Origin: Monosporascus cannonballus
Lineage: Eukaryota; Ascomycota; Sordariomycetes; Xylariales
Length of the DNA: 64,000 nucleotides
Assembly: GCA_004154925.1 (NCBI GenBank)
Contig: QJNS01000044.1
Span: forward strand, 310,001-374,000
Direction: 5' to 3'
A model generated the notes under the pieces. That model saw nothing but the letters and a program-made list of their open reading frames with translations. It did not search any database and had not been told where the DNA came from. Shown in pieces: positions 51,601 to 64,000 of this stretch. Made by a program: the position numbers and the translations under genes. Numbering within the stretch: position 1 is the stretch's first letter; each line of letters opens with the position of its first letter.

Positions 51601-54600
51601 GGTATTTTTGTAATACGTAATTAATTATTTGCTGGAAAATTATTAGTACGTTCGTAAGTCCTATTAATAGAACCAAATACTTAAATAATCTGTATTTCGT
51701 TTTGAAAGTTATTTTTTATTTACATCCTTTTTTAATCCTAATAAGGTTATATTTATTTCTAAGATCGAATATTATAAATTATTTGGCTCCGTAAAATCGG
51801 TTTTTTATTTCTGTAATCAAAAATAATAATATTTAATTTTTGATAATAATATCGTTTAATTGTCGATAATTAATTATAAATTATAACATTTTATTTTTTT
51901 AAGTACGAAAAATATTAAGTAATCTATTAATAATTTCGAAAATCGAATACAGTTTTTCTGTAGCCGATTTTCCAGGTATTCTTTAAAAATATGCAATTCG
52001 TTTCCGGTAAAGTTATAAATAAGGTAAAACCTTGTCGAAAGGCTTTTTTAAAAATTATTTTGTAATCCTATTCGTTATATTTTGGTAAGTCCGTATCGAA
52101 CTTGTTCCTAAAAAGCTATTTATATCTGTGGTATTATGGTAGTATATTGGTTAAATCTTTTAATTTCTGAGCCTATTATTTTTGTTATTTTAAATCGTTA
52201 TTTAGTTACTTTAATTTTGTTTTAATAATAATAATAATACGTTGTATTTTTTTTGATGCCCGTTTTTTTTGTATTTTGTTCTATTGGGTAATAAGATATC
52301 TATCGTATTTTTATGCCTGAATTTATCGCCATTATCGATCAAATATTAAAATATTAATTCTTTTTTCATCTGTTAATAAAATATAAGGTAAACTTTATCT
52401 GGCCAATCCCTTTATTAATTAAAATTCCGTATTAACGTATTTATGGTAATCTTAAGATTATATCGTAATTCCCAAGTAAAACGATATTAAAATTAACTGT
52501 TTGGTATCGTTTTTTGACAAAAATCTCGAGGTAATTAATTTTGCGGATATTTTTTTCCGTTATCGTAAACGAATTCCTAATTTTCGGCATTCGTTATTAT
52601 ATAAGGTTTAAACTTATATCTCTTTAACAGTTTAAATTTATTAACCATATTTAATAAAATATAATTTCCCCTTAGAATTTCGTAATTTATTATTACGGTA
52701 TATTAATACGTTCCAATTCGTATTTTCAAGGTAATAAAATTATTAACGTTTTTTATCGTCGTATTTAAAGCCTTTTATGAGAATTCCTTTTGATTTTTCT
52801 GGGTTTCGTTATTTTGCAGCTTTTTTATAGGTAACCTTTTTTTTAATTCTTATTCGAATTTATCGAACCTTATTTATGTTTTTTCGTTTAACGTATTAAG
52901 TTATTATATTTGTCGTTATTGCCGGCATATTTTTTTAAGCCGTATTAATTATTTTTGGTTTTTTTGCAATTTGTTTTCTTATCGAATAAATTGTTTTTTA
53001 TGTTTGTAACTATATCCTATTATACGTTATTTTAATTATCGTTCCAGAGATTCTTTATAAATTAACGTATTTTTTTCTTAATAATTCTTTTGGGGGATCC
53101 GTAATAAATATTAATTCAAAATAAAGATCCGTAATAGTTTTTTGATAATATTTCTTAACCGTACGCTGGATTAATTCTTTTTCCGTTTGGTAATTATATT
53201 ATCCATAATATTAAAAGGGGTTTCTCTGCGGGCATTATTTTCTTTTAGGCCAGATTTTTGCTTCGGCTAACTGCTAAATATTTTCTAGGATTATGGTTCG
53301 AAAATGTCGATATTATTGCTTATTGTTTTTGTTATTTCCGGTAAAATTTGGAAAGTCGAATCCCTTATAATAAATATAAGTAATTCGTTCGTAAGTATGC
53401 TATTTTTATTTTTCGTAATCGGGATATTTTTGTCGTCGACAATGTATGGCGTATATTTTGCCTTATCGATTTAGGATTTTAAGATAAATTTCTTTTATCC
53501 AGTTCTGATATTTACGTAATTATTTTTATAATACTTTTTATTATATTCGCAATATTTATTAAGTTAATCTTTTGGCTTTTCGCATTTTTCGTCGGATCTT
53601 TTGTCGTAATAATCTTTCTTGGACCTTTTGCCCTAAGTTTGATATATACTTGGCCTGGATTATGTTAATAACCTTATTATCGTTTTTTTAATTATTCCTG
53701 AATTATTTTTTCGGTATTAGTATTTAGTTATTTTATTATAGTTTTTTAGGTTTTTTATATTTATAAGCCTTATATCCTATTTTGCTATAGTTAAAGCACT
53801 TGATCTGGTTCCAGTTTTGTCTATGGGTAACGCCGAATTCCATATGTCCTGGCGTTATTCCGTAAAAAGTTAAAGGTACGTCTTATTTTTTCCCCGTATT
53901 AAATTTATTATATCCCGAACGTAAAATATATTATCTTTTTTTTTATTTTTTAAATTGTTGGTTATTCATTTTAATTACCTTTATAATATACCGGTCCCAG
54001 GTAATTAGTCGTTTAATCCGAATAATCTTATTTTTTATATTAATTTTTAATTATTTGTAAAATATATCGATAAGGGCGTCGATTTCGTTATTTCCCTATC
54101 CGGCCTTAGCCGTAAAACTTTTAAAGCTTAAGGCATATTTAAACGCGGATTTTTTTTGTCGGAATTGCAAAAATTATTAAACCGTAAATCGTTTTTTATC
54201 TGGATTGCCGAAATTATCGCATATTTTATTTTTGAAATTGGTTTAAAATAAAAGGATTTCGTTAATAAAATTTTTTTTATCCGGTTTTCTTATTTTTAAA
54301 AAATTTCTTATAATAGGTTTAAATTAATTACCGTATTTTTTATTAAGTATATTCCCATTATTAAGATTATATCCGTTAAATTATTAAAGTGCAGAAAACG
54401 AAAGTAAATTTGTGTCTAAATTAAAAAGGTTTAAGGGTTACCCGTTTTATTATAAGGTTCCGGTTTTTTGGGTTTTATGCGAACGAAAAAAGTTTGGGTA
54501 AGTGGCGTAGCCATAAGTTATCGAACTTCTTTTTCCAGCTCCCGAATTCGAGCCTAAAGCTACTAAGTAAAGGTTTCCTAAGCGTTGGTCGACATTTTGA

Positions 54601-54655
54601 TAATATTAAATATTGCTTAGAGTTTGACAGTATTACTGAATACAAGTTTGCAACG

Positions 54656-55027
54656 TATAACGAACTATGCGGTTTAACCAACTATTAAACCTTAAGTCGA
54701 CGGGTTTATATTGGCAGAAGTATTATGAAAATCTAAGTAATAAATATAATAACGTATTACATCTCGTAATACCAAAGGTGCCTTAGGTAACGATATTATA
54801 TTATAAGCTGGTATTATTTAAATTATGGAAATAATAAATATATATATTTTAATCCCTTTACTATTGCTTATCTTTGTTCAGCAAAACTCTGCTAAATAGT
54901 TACTTAGTGCTGCTTAGTCGTACTTAATTGAAACCCGCTAAACATTAATCACGTGACCCTGAACCAGCGTAGCTTTGTAATCTTGGCTGGACCGTTTTCG
55001 CAGGCCCAGCTGGCTTGGCTTGTAAGA
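54656..55027 (-). repeat. 5' LTR of element D
   Basis: 372-bp partner of 48325–48696, retaining GC-rich segments such as CAGGCCCAGCTGGCTTGGCT. A 68-codon minus-strand frame (54475–54681) overlaps the LTR and adjoining gag leader and is not considered a gene. Confidence 0.88.
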
Positions 55028-58000
55028 ATTATTTAATATATTTTCGGATATTATTCGTTATACTTTTTTAATAAAACCTTTGAATTATCAATTTTAATAT
55101 ATGGGTATATTTAATATATTTTACTTTTAAATTATTTTAATATTAATTAATTAATTATTTATGTAAAACGTTTGATAACGCGATCACGAATTTATTTTCA
55201 TAATATAAAATTTTATTTAAGTTTAAAAAATATCTTTTTTTATTTCGGTTTAATTTTTAATTATCTATATTAATTTTATAATATTTAAATCATTAATTTA
55301 TAATTTTTGAACTTAATTATAAAATTCTTAAAAAGTTTTCGATTATAATATTATTTCGTTTTTAACTAATTGATTCGTTAAAAAACGTAAAATACGTTAA
55401 GTATAAATAATTATTTTAATATTAATCGTGTTTTTCTTAAATCTTTCGGAATCGGATTATAATACGGTTATAATTTACGGCTATTATTATTTAACCGTTA
55501 ATCATATTACTGCTATAATTCGTATTTATATTATTATATGTAAATAATAAATTCGGCAAATATATAATTTCTTATTTCTTTTCAAAAATTTCTTATAATT
55601 ACATAACGAAAGGTTTCCGTTTGTTTTATATAAAAAATAATTACTTAAATATTTATTATTTAAAATTTATTTGGAAGTTTTCTAAGGGACAAACATTACG
55701 TTATTTTTATAAATTCTTTTAGCCTCTTGTAATATTTTAAATCACGCTATATATTTGTAACCGTTTTCCGTGAAATTTCCAATATATTATTTATAAATTC
55801 AAATTTTTTAAATAATGCGAAATTTACTTTTTTATATGTAATTTCCTGTAATATATAATCCGGGCCTTTAAATAGCTTATTTGCCGGGTTAACGGCTTTC
55901 GGTTAATATTAAATCTTAAAACTAAATTATGTAAAACGGTAAATTTATCGAGTTAATCGTTTTTAAGAATTACATATTAATATTTTTATTATTATTTTAA
56001 AGACCATATAATTAATAAATATTAAGAAAATATTTTCTGTATTTTTAAAATATTATTATTAATATTTTAAATCTTTTACAAGTATTAATAATTTTTTTAT
56101 TTTATAACTTATCGTTTTTCGATTAAACTTAATTTTCGCAATTAATATATAGTTACACGTTAATAGTTTCCGTATTTCTATAAAAATATAATCAATATTA
56201 TTTTTACCGAAAACTCTATTTTAATTCTGGTAATTTTAATATTATCTTGATATCGGCAAATAATTATCGATTAAAACGCCTTTTTAATTTTTTCGAATTA
56301 CTAAAGTTTTTTTATTTTACATTTTCCTCACGCGCTTTTGAAAAACTTAATATTAAATTTAATAATATACGAATAATAGGTAGTTAATTTCTAATAAAAG
56401 ATTAAAAGTTTTAAAAATTTTATAGTTTTAAAGAAATTCGTATTTAAATATTTTAGTAAATAATTAATATTATATTAATTATGTATAAATTAATTAATTA
56501 TAGTTTGTATATCTTTTATTCTTTAAATAAATAATTATATTATTCAATATATTACGTATATATACTAAATTATGTTTACTAATATTTTATATATATAAAT
56601 TTAAAACGTAATGAACGTATTAATAAGGCCAAATAATATAATTATACATGTTAATTGCCCTTACCGTATATGGAATATAAATTTTATTAATTATCTTTTT
56701 TAATTTTAATATAATAATAAAATTTATTAAAATTCGTTTTCGAAAATATTTTGGTTAATTTTAAGAGATTTACTATTTTTAAAATTAAAAGTAAAAAATA
56801 TCGGTTTTTTATCGTTATGTAATATAACCTTTTATAATTAACGTATAATTAAAAATTGCCAGCCATTTTAAATATAAATAATATTACTATATTTATGTCC
56901 GTTTTAGAATAATATATTTAATTCGGTTTTAAATTCTTTCGGATATATTTTTAAATACCTTTTTTAAATATCCGAAATAAAATAAATTAGACGAAATAAA
57001 ACCGTTTTCTTCTGAAATATATTTATTATATATTTTGCTTTTAATAATTAAAATATTTTCTTATTATCTTTTGAGTATATATTTGCCGGAAATTATTCAG
57101 GCATATGAGGAAATCGGTTACTTTTCATTTTTATTACTTCACGAATTTTAAAATATTTAATTTTTCGATTAAACCTATTAAATTAATAATATAAACTTGT
57201 TTATTAAAACGTGCTAAATTTATAATCTTTTATTTATTAACCTTTTATAATAATATATATATTTATTAATATATAATTACGATCAATAAAATGCCTAACC
57301 TATTTATTTCCAATTTAAATTATAAAAAGCCGGATGCTTCCTAATTACCGCATATTACAAAATAAATTCCTCTAAATTGGTATCCGTTCCCGTTATTATT
57401 TATTATATTAATAAAAATTTCGTGAATTTTATAATATTTCATATATATTCTGTTAACACCGATAAAGCCCGGAATATTTACCGAAATTAAATAAACATTA
57501 AACCTTTTTATTAAATTTTTCCTTATAATATTTACGTATATTCCTGTATCCATATTTATTTATATTATTATATCTTCTGTATTTCTTTTAATAAGTACTT
57601 TTTTTTAAAAAAGCGGTTTAATTTTAACCGTTTTATAAATATTAGTTGAAATAAATTAGATATATGCATTTATTTCGGTTCCTTTTTTGGATTTAGGTTT
57701 AGATATTAATTTAATTTATTATTATATATTATAACGTTGCATCCGGTTTTCGGAAATTAATTCCCGTATAGCCGGAATAAAAAGGTTTTTGTCTTTTTTT
57801 AAATTTTGCAATTTACGTTTTTATAGGCTGGTTTTTTATAGTTATAACATTCAAATAGGCCTTTATAAAATTTAAAGGTATTAAATTATACGGATATATT
57901 TCGGTTAAAATTAAATCAGTAGTTTTTCGCCTTTTAAATATAAAAGCGTTTATATTTCTTATTAATTTTATACGTCACATTTAATTTATTCTAAAGACTT

Positions 58001-59260
58001 TTTTAAATATTATTAGAATAAAATTATTTATTTTTATGAATACCTTTAATAAAAAATAGTCATTTTTTTTACATTTTTGTAACTGTCCTAATAGTATTTT
58101 ACTTTATTTATTATATTATTAATTTGTTTTAATTTAACGGTTTTTATAATAAAGTATTTCGTAACCCTGGTATTAATTTATAAAAATAATTAAAAGTAAA
58201 ACGTCTATAATCCGGTTTATTTTCTGGGTTAAAAATATTTATAAATTTTGTTTTACAAATTAACAACCTTTATTTAATATAAAAATATAATAATAATTAA
58301 TCGGATTGCTATCGTAATTCTATAAATTTTTACTTATATTCCTTATGAAAAAGAATAAGAATTACGCAATTCTTTCCAAAACAAATCTATAAATTCTTTA
58401 TTTTTAATTTTCTTTATAATTAAAATAATTAAGCATAGCGCACTATAATTGCTAAATATTCGTAATAAAGACGTTTATAAGGCCTATAACTTATTATACA
58501 TAAATAAAAGCATTTCGCCTTACTTTTTCGGCGTAAATTTTCGTAATAATCTTTATATAATTTTCTTATATTTAAATTAACGAATAGTTAAAAAATTTAG
58601 ATAATTATAATATAGTATTTATTTATTGTTTTTAAACTTTTATTATACTGTCGTAATTAAGTTATAAAAGTTTATTTTTTTAACTTATATTATTTATTAT
58701 TTAGCTAATTACTAAAATAATTCTGAATATTATGCGCTTTTTTAACGAATAAATTTTGAAACCTAATTATTATTAAATGATTTAACCTTTTTTATTTTAA
58801 ATTCCGAGACATAATTATTATATTACGTCCGTTTTTCAACCGTTTAGTTAACAGGTATTAAAATATATTTTTATTATATATACAAAATAATTCGAGATTC
58901 TGGAGATTATAATCTTTTATTCGTTAAAACTTTGTTGTAAGTTTTTTCGCCTATTCCTGTATCGTAATTAATCGTTTATTAATTTGGTTCCGATTAGTAA
59001 TTTCTTTGATAAATAACTTAAGTTCGTTTTGCAATCCGCAAATTTTACTTTTAATAATTATCGTATTATTTTCCATAATAAAAATAAAAGTATTATAAAA
59101 TAATAAATAATTATAAGTTAAAATAAGGTCATTTTTGATTAATCGTAAAGCAAATTTCAAAAAATAAACATATTAGGTTATTTTTATTTAGCATTTTTTA
59201 TTAGCTGTTAGATTGTGGATTTATATTAGTAAGTAGATCGGTGGCTGATCGGTAGCTAGT

Positions 59261-62200
59261 TGTCAGATATAAGGGACACCAGTTGTGTGTATATTGATGA
59301 CTAGTTGCAGGTGTTCTAGAACGCGCATTGGACTTTAAGGTGATCTAGTCTCGGAATATATATGTTCCGATCAGAGGGAATTTTCCGTATATAGGATGCT
59401 AAAGCACCCTTTGCTAGCCGATATACCTTTTTAATACCTTGAAATATTTACGGTATTAATTATTATAACTCTTAAGGCCATAATTATCTATTTTATTTTA
59501 TTTCGGCGATTAATTTTTCTTAATTAGTTAATTTTTTTAAAAAACGTTTCGCAAAGCATTTTTCCATTAATCGAGGGCTTCCGTAATATTTATTAGTTTT
59601 AATTGCTTTGTAAAATGCTTAAAGGGTTTACGTAATAAGGTATTCGTTAAACCGTTAGTTAATATATCGTTTGTAAGCGTATAATTTATTTTCATTAAAG
59701 TTTTTTTTGCGGTTTATCGTATCCAGTAATTATATATGTCCATATATTGTAATTTCGTTATTAATAAGTTAATACCGGCGTTAATAAGTTATATAGTTTA
59801 TTAATTATCGTATTATATATTTAACCGTCTTATATTTAAAGTAATTCTTAATTTTTTAATTAATCAAAAATTAAATATAGTTTTTTTTATAACTTACGTA
59901 AATAATAATAATTCCATTTTTGTTATAAAAGTAATTATTATATTTTGCTTATTCGTCCGTTATTATATTATTTTTTCGAATAATTTCATTTTATAAACTT
60001 AAAAACCTTTTCGGTCCATTATATTATTTACAAAAAAGGCATTATTTTAAGTATTAAATAAATTTTTATCCCCGAATTATAACGTTAACGTTTTGGTTCC
60101 GATTAGGTATAATATGATTTAGTTAGTAGCTTTATAATATATGTCATTAAGGTTTAAGTTAAATCGGGCAAATCGAAATACTGCAAAGAATATATCGGGT
60201 TACGTATTAATTATTACGAAAAAAAATAAAACCGATTTTTTTCTAGTATTTATTAATAAAGTTTAAATAAGCTAAAATAAGATTCGATAATAATTTAATA
60301 CTAATTATGGATATTTGTAAAAAATTATTTAAATTTTTTAAGTATTAAATTAATTAACTTATTTATATAGTCGGATTAAAATAATCAGATTTTCTTTTTA
60401 GGTTTATTTTTAATATTTTTGATATTGAAAAATTATTATAAGTTTTTACCTTTTCTCAAGGTATACTGTTTTTATATTTATTAGATTAATTAATCGACAA
60501 AGGTTTAATTCTTTTTCGTAATATGTTATAATAATATGGTTTACAAAAAAAATAAATACCTATTAACCAATAAAATAATAAAATTCGTAAAAAACGGGAT
60601 GAAATCCTAATGTTTTATATGTTTTAATAATGTCCTGTTATTATAGCAAAAATAATTCCCTTAATCCATATAATGCTTTCCTAATTAAGAAATTTTTATT
60701 ACGTTACGGGTATTTTAAGGGCGTTTTTATATATATTTTGTAAAATAAATTTGTATTTATAAAAGCGTTTATAGCATTATATTATTTAAGTCTTAAGTTA
60801 AACTGAACCGTAGTAACGATTAGAATTTAAAACAATTTTTTAATAAAAATAATTACGTATATATCGCCATAAGTAATTTTAAGTTATTAATCGCTTTATA
60901 TGACAAAACGGGCTTTGTATTTTTGGAATTAGTTATATTTATTAAACTTATAAACGTATATCCATATATATTTTAAAACCTGTTTTTTTAGCAAAACACT
61001 AATTAACGGCTTTTCAGGATCGCATTTTTTTATGGTTTTATAAATAAACTTTTTCGGTTTTACGGAATGTTTTTCTTAACGGGTATATATTTAGCTTTTT
61101 ATAGTTTTGCGACAGTAGAAGTAAGTTCCGCTTTTATATCCGGTTTTATAATTTAAATACCGTTTTATATAACAAGGTATTATTACTGTTTTAATTAAGG
61201 CAATACGTATTTCGGATAATTAATTTTTTAAATTTCTGGAATTTACTGGCGGGTTATCGTACGTATTTATAGAGAAAATTAAACGTCCTATATTAAATAA
61301 GGTTTTCTATATTTTGTATTTATTTCGGATAATACCTTTTTAATACGGAATATATAGGGAGCTGACGTTTATAACTTATAAAATATTTTCGTTTTTTACC
61401 GTTATTCTGGGTTAAATAGTATAAGGAAAACTTAAGGCTATTTTTATTTTTCCGTCGGCATAATAATCGTAATAATTATTAAGGCAAACGTTAATGGCAA
61501 TAATGATTTAGGGAACGGAAATAATTCGAATATAATGGTCGTATAAAGATAATCAATTTCTTATAAATAGGTTTATTTTTCCTTATTTTGTACGTATTTT
61601 ACGTTAATACCTTTTTAAAGTTATCCTTTTTATTTAATCGGTAATTAAATTATTTTATTTAGATTTTTAATTTTTTTTATATATAAATTTAATATTTATT
61701 GTTTTAATGAGGTATTTTTATTTCTCAAAATAACTTTTGTAATTTTTTTATAATATGCAAACAGTAATCTTTTAAGTTTTTAATATTACTTAAAAAGGTA
61801 ATTTTTTCGTTTAATTATATCTTTCAAATAGCAATACCCTTATTACTTAATACATTTCAAATTTCGTAAATATTCGTAAATTGGTAACCGACGAAATAAC
61901 TAATTTACGTTTTGGGATTTAATTTTTAAAACTTTGTTTTTTATAGCGATAATTATTATAACGTAAGTTATATAACCGTATATTCGTAAATAAACTTATT
62001 AAACTTTTTAATTAAACATTATAAGGCCGTTTTTGTACGTTAAGTAAATATAATAAATTTCGTACAGGTTTTATTAAAAAATACATATCTAAAAGTGCGG
62101 TTATATAAATATATTACCGTTTTAAGGATATATACGATTAAGAACGAAAGTAATTTAATATTATTTCGTATTATAGTTATTTCTTCCTTAATTACATTTT

Positions 62201-63346
62201 TAATCGTTTTATACCCCCATTTTAAACCTGGGTATATAATAATAAAAATTTAAGTTTAATATTAAAAAAAGTAATTAAAGCATATTTCGAAATTAATAAT
62301 TTTTCAAAATTCCGTTTTCGTATTTAATTACTTTTAGGAACACTTTATTTTAATTTTTTAGAATTTTTGAAAAGTATTGAAACGTTATAATTAATGTATT
62401 CCGCTTTCGGTTCGTAAGGTAAATATTTTAAATAAAACCTAAATATTTATCCGTGGCAAATATAACGTATTTATTTTTTTAAGGTTTTTTTAAAGTTTAT
62501 AAAATCGATAACGACTTTTTATTTTAATCGGGATATTCTTTTTTTGGCTTGCAGCGTATTAACCTTTTAGCTTTCGCCTTATTATATGCTTAATATTCAA
62601 TTGTTGTAAGACCTTTTAAATAAATGTTTTTCCTATAAAATTATAATTAAACGATTATTTTAAAATTTAAATAACTTAATTTTAAATACTATATAATACC
62701 GCTATTAATCCGTTATAATTGCGTTATTTTTAAATTAATACTTCATTTAAAAGTTATTAAAAATATATAAATAATTATTACGTTAATATTCTCGATAACC
62801 GATTCATTATATTTATTTATTCACGTAATAATTATTTAATTATATTTATTTCGCATAAAATTATTATTTCTCCGATTGTTTTATTAATAATCTTTTTTTC
62901 GGAACTGCCGGAAAAATACCAAATTATATGCGAAATTTTTATAATATATTATGTCGTAAAAATATGACGTTTTAATACCGTTAAAGCTTCGTAAAATTAT
63001 ATTAACCTTTTCGTACTCCTTAATCGGGACAAAATTATTACCCGCGTATATTTTGTTATTTTATACGATAAGTTTAAAAGTTAAAAATCTGTTAATTAAG
63101 TTAAAAATATATATCGTAAACCTTAAATCCAAAAAAGCTCAATTTCTTAAAAGATAAAATAAAATATTGATAATATTACCTTAATTAATAATTAAAAAGT
63201 ATGGCAGTATTTGTTATATTTCTTTTAAAAATTAATTTATTTTTTATATAATAAGTTTTTCCATAATATTCGATAAACGGTCAATTTTTTCATTTAAAGA
63301 TTAATCGGCGGAAATTTATTTTTAAATAATTGTAACGGGCACGATA
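59261..63346 (-). mobile_element. RIP-degraded Ty1/copia element C
   Basis: Starts with a 163-bp LTR (59261–59423; TGTCAGATATAAGGGACACC … GCTAGCCGATA) that is hardly RIP-altered. The internal region is on the minus strand. At about 60600–60690 it reads RKALYGLRE, then a stretch ending QDIIKTYKTLGFHP, which is the KALYGLKQ…W block of the copia reverse transcriptase (RVT_2). It lies inside the right LTR of A3. No matching LTR is found at the right, so the element is truncated, interrupted near 63346, or continues past the window. Confidence 0.75.
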
Positions 63347-63540
63347 TGTAGATTGAACGGAGACACGGCCTAACAAAGGTTTATATTCAAGGTAAAAAGG
63401 AAAAGGGAGAAACAGCTAGCCACTAGCGAAGTAACTGCTCCCTATATACATATGGGTAAGCTCAGGCTAAGGAGTTTATTCCGTAAGTCCGAGCTGCCTT
63501 ATAAGCTTTAGCTTATAATATTACTCTCTTTTTCGCCTTA
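63347..63540 (-). repeat. LTR-like sequence of another family, not RIP-altered
   Basis: About 190 bp of GC-richer DNA starting TGTAGATTGAACGGAGACAC, abruptly different from both sides. On the minus strand it ends CAATCTACA followed by TATCGTGCCCGTTAC, which could be an LTR end plus primer-binding site. It does not match the LTR at 59261, so it may be the 5' LTR of a different minus-strand element. Confidence 0.45.
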
Positions 63541-64000
63541 GAAAATAATAAGATTACGGTAAGGCGGCGGCGGCTTTATTTATATTTTTTTTTATCCCTG
63601 TTCGTATTTTTATATTTTCGCTAATTCCGTTTCCGTTTTTAAATAATTTTTCTAAATTATTAAAAGTAATTATATTTTCGAAATTATTATATATTTTTTA
63701 TATTAGTTCGGCGTAACCTGCCTATTTTACCAATAGTTTTTTTCGGCGACCGCAGCTTATATACTTATTTTCGGCCTTTAATATATATTTTATTACATAT
63801 TTTGTTTCTTTTTTTTTAATAATATCGGTAATAATTAATTATTATTTAAAATTTAGTTAAATAATAAACCCTTTATTATTAATTTTAGAAATTTTACGTT
63901 AAAATTTAGATATATCCCCGATAATATATTTAATTTTATAATATTATGCGGTATAATCGTAATAATTTTATATTTAACGTATATTTAAAATAACCTTTTA
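63541..64000. other. AT-rich repeat-like DNA at the right edge
   Basis: RIP-like sequence with no coding remnant that I can assign. Confidence 0.35.

Larger units (their letters stand above)
48325..55027 (-). mobile_element. Ty3/gypsy element D nested in A3
   Basis: 6703 bp. The two LTRs are exactly 372 bp each (48325–48696 and 54656–55027), both holding ATGCGGTTTA and TTAAACCTTAAGTCGACG. The target duplication ATTAT is at 48320–48324 and 55028–55032, and copy A2 (near 36810) shows the empty site. On the minus strand RT has an intact YYFDDILIFSK (catalytic codons at 51569–51580), and the integrase has TKIYYNSIFVIVDRFTKF near 50285–50340. RIP damage is present but lighter at the ends (48700–49400 and 54450–54690). 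Confidence 0.92.
45403..59260 (-). mobile_element. RIP-degraded Ty3/gypsy chromovirus, copy A3, with nested element D
   Basis: The left LTR is at 45403–45609 (207 bp, starts TGTAAGATAATAGATAGC). The right LTR runs from 59094 but is cut at 59260 by copia C. Gag begins with MENNTIIIKSKICGLQNELK at 59076. The protease reads MDTGIYVNIIRKNLIKRF at 57553, and RT-type sequence lies near 56500–56650. Without D (48325–55027) its length is about 7.2 kb, like A1 and A2. It inserted in B2. Confidence 0.9.

Noticed and set aside
59261..63540. 63347–63540 as the second LTR of copia C
   Set aside because: It shares no sequence with the LTR at 59261–59423, and the LTR end differs (CTACA versus CTGACA).
23766..64000. 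Centromere
   Set aside because: Nested chromoviruses in RIP-altered DNA fit a centromere or any transposon-rich compartment; sequence alone cannot decide without CENP-A data.
1..64000. CRISPR arrays, bacterial operons, prophage, rRNA genes
   Set aside because: No regularly spaced repeats, no Shine-Dalgarno-led gene runs, no rRNA motifs; the sequence is fungal in every respect.

Overview
The window looks like part of a filamentous ascomycete (Pezizomycotina) chromosome. It holds a short gene-bearing island of balanced base composition (about 9.41–23.76 kb) between long, very AT-rich blocks made of nested, dead LTR retrotransposons. The AT-rich blocks carry the signature of repeat-induced point mutation (RIP): CpA and TpG are nearly absent, TpA is in excess, and CpG is kept. 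That signature, the 51–137 nt spliceosomal introns and a Zn(II)2Cys6 transcription factor all point to a RIP-competent ascomycete. The species cannot be named from the sequence.

Left block (1–9.4 kb): the end of an LTR of family B, then a nearly complete Ty3/gypsy chromovirus A1 (594–8290, + strand) with two LTRs of about 205 bp and a 5-bp target duplication. Its gag-pol is riddled with stops, but protease, reverse transcriptase, RNase H, integrase and chromodomain can still be read. A 281-bp insertion without RIP (6802–7082) sits inside it.

Island (9.4–23.76 kb): two intact genes, both on the minus strand. The first is a single-exon citrate synthase-family enzyme (20174–21577, 467 aa) with all catalytic residues present. 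The second is a five-exon Zn(II)2Cys6 transcription factor (15507–17770, 649 aa), reconstructed here from its splice sites. In fungi this pairing is typical of secondary-metabolite clusters that make alkylcitrates or maleidrides. In those clusters a citrate synthase-like enzyme condenses oxaloacetate with an acyl-CoA made by a fatty-acid or polyketide synthase, and the regulator controls the cluster. No synthase, dehydratase, hydrolase or transporter is visible here, so the pair is either a cluster remnant or works with genes elsewhere. The remaining ~10.9 kb of the island has no recognisable gene.

Right block (23.76–64 kb): layered retrotransposons. Family B (Ty3/gypsy, + strand) forms an LTR–internal–LTR–internal array. 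A2 (33852–41174, minus) is inserted in its shared LTR. A3 (from 45403, minus) is inserted in the second B body. Gypsy D (48325–55027, minus) lies inside A3, and a Ty1/copia element C (from 59261, minus) cuts A3's right LTR. Target duplications and empty-site comparisons between copies fix the order of insertion. All coding sequence in these elements is broken, so the two island genes are the only apparently functional genes in the window.
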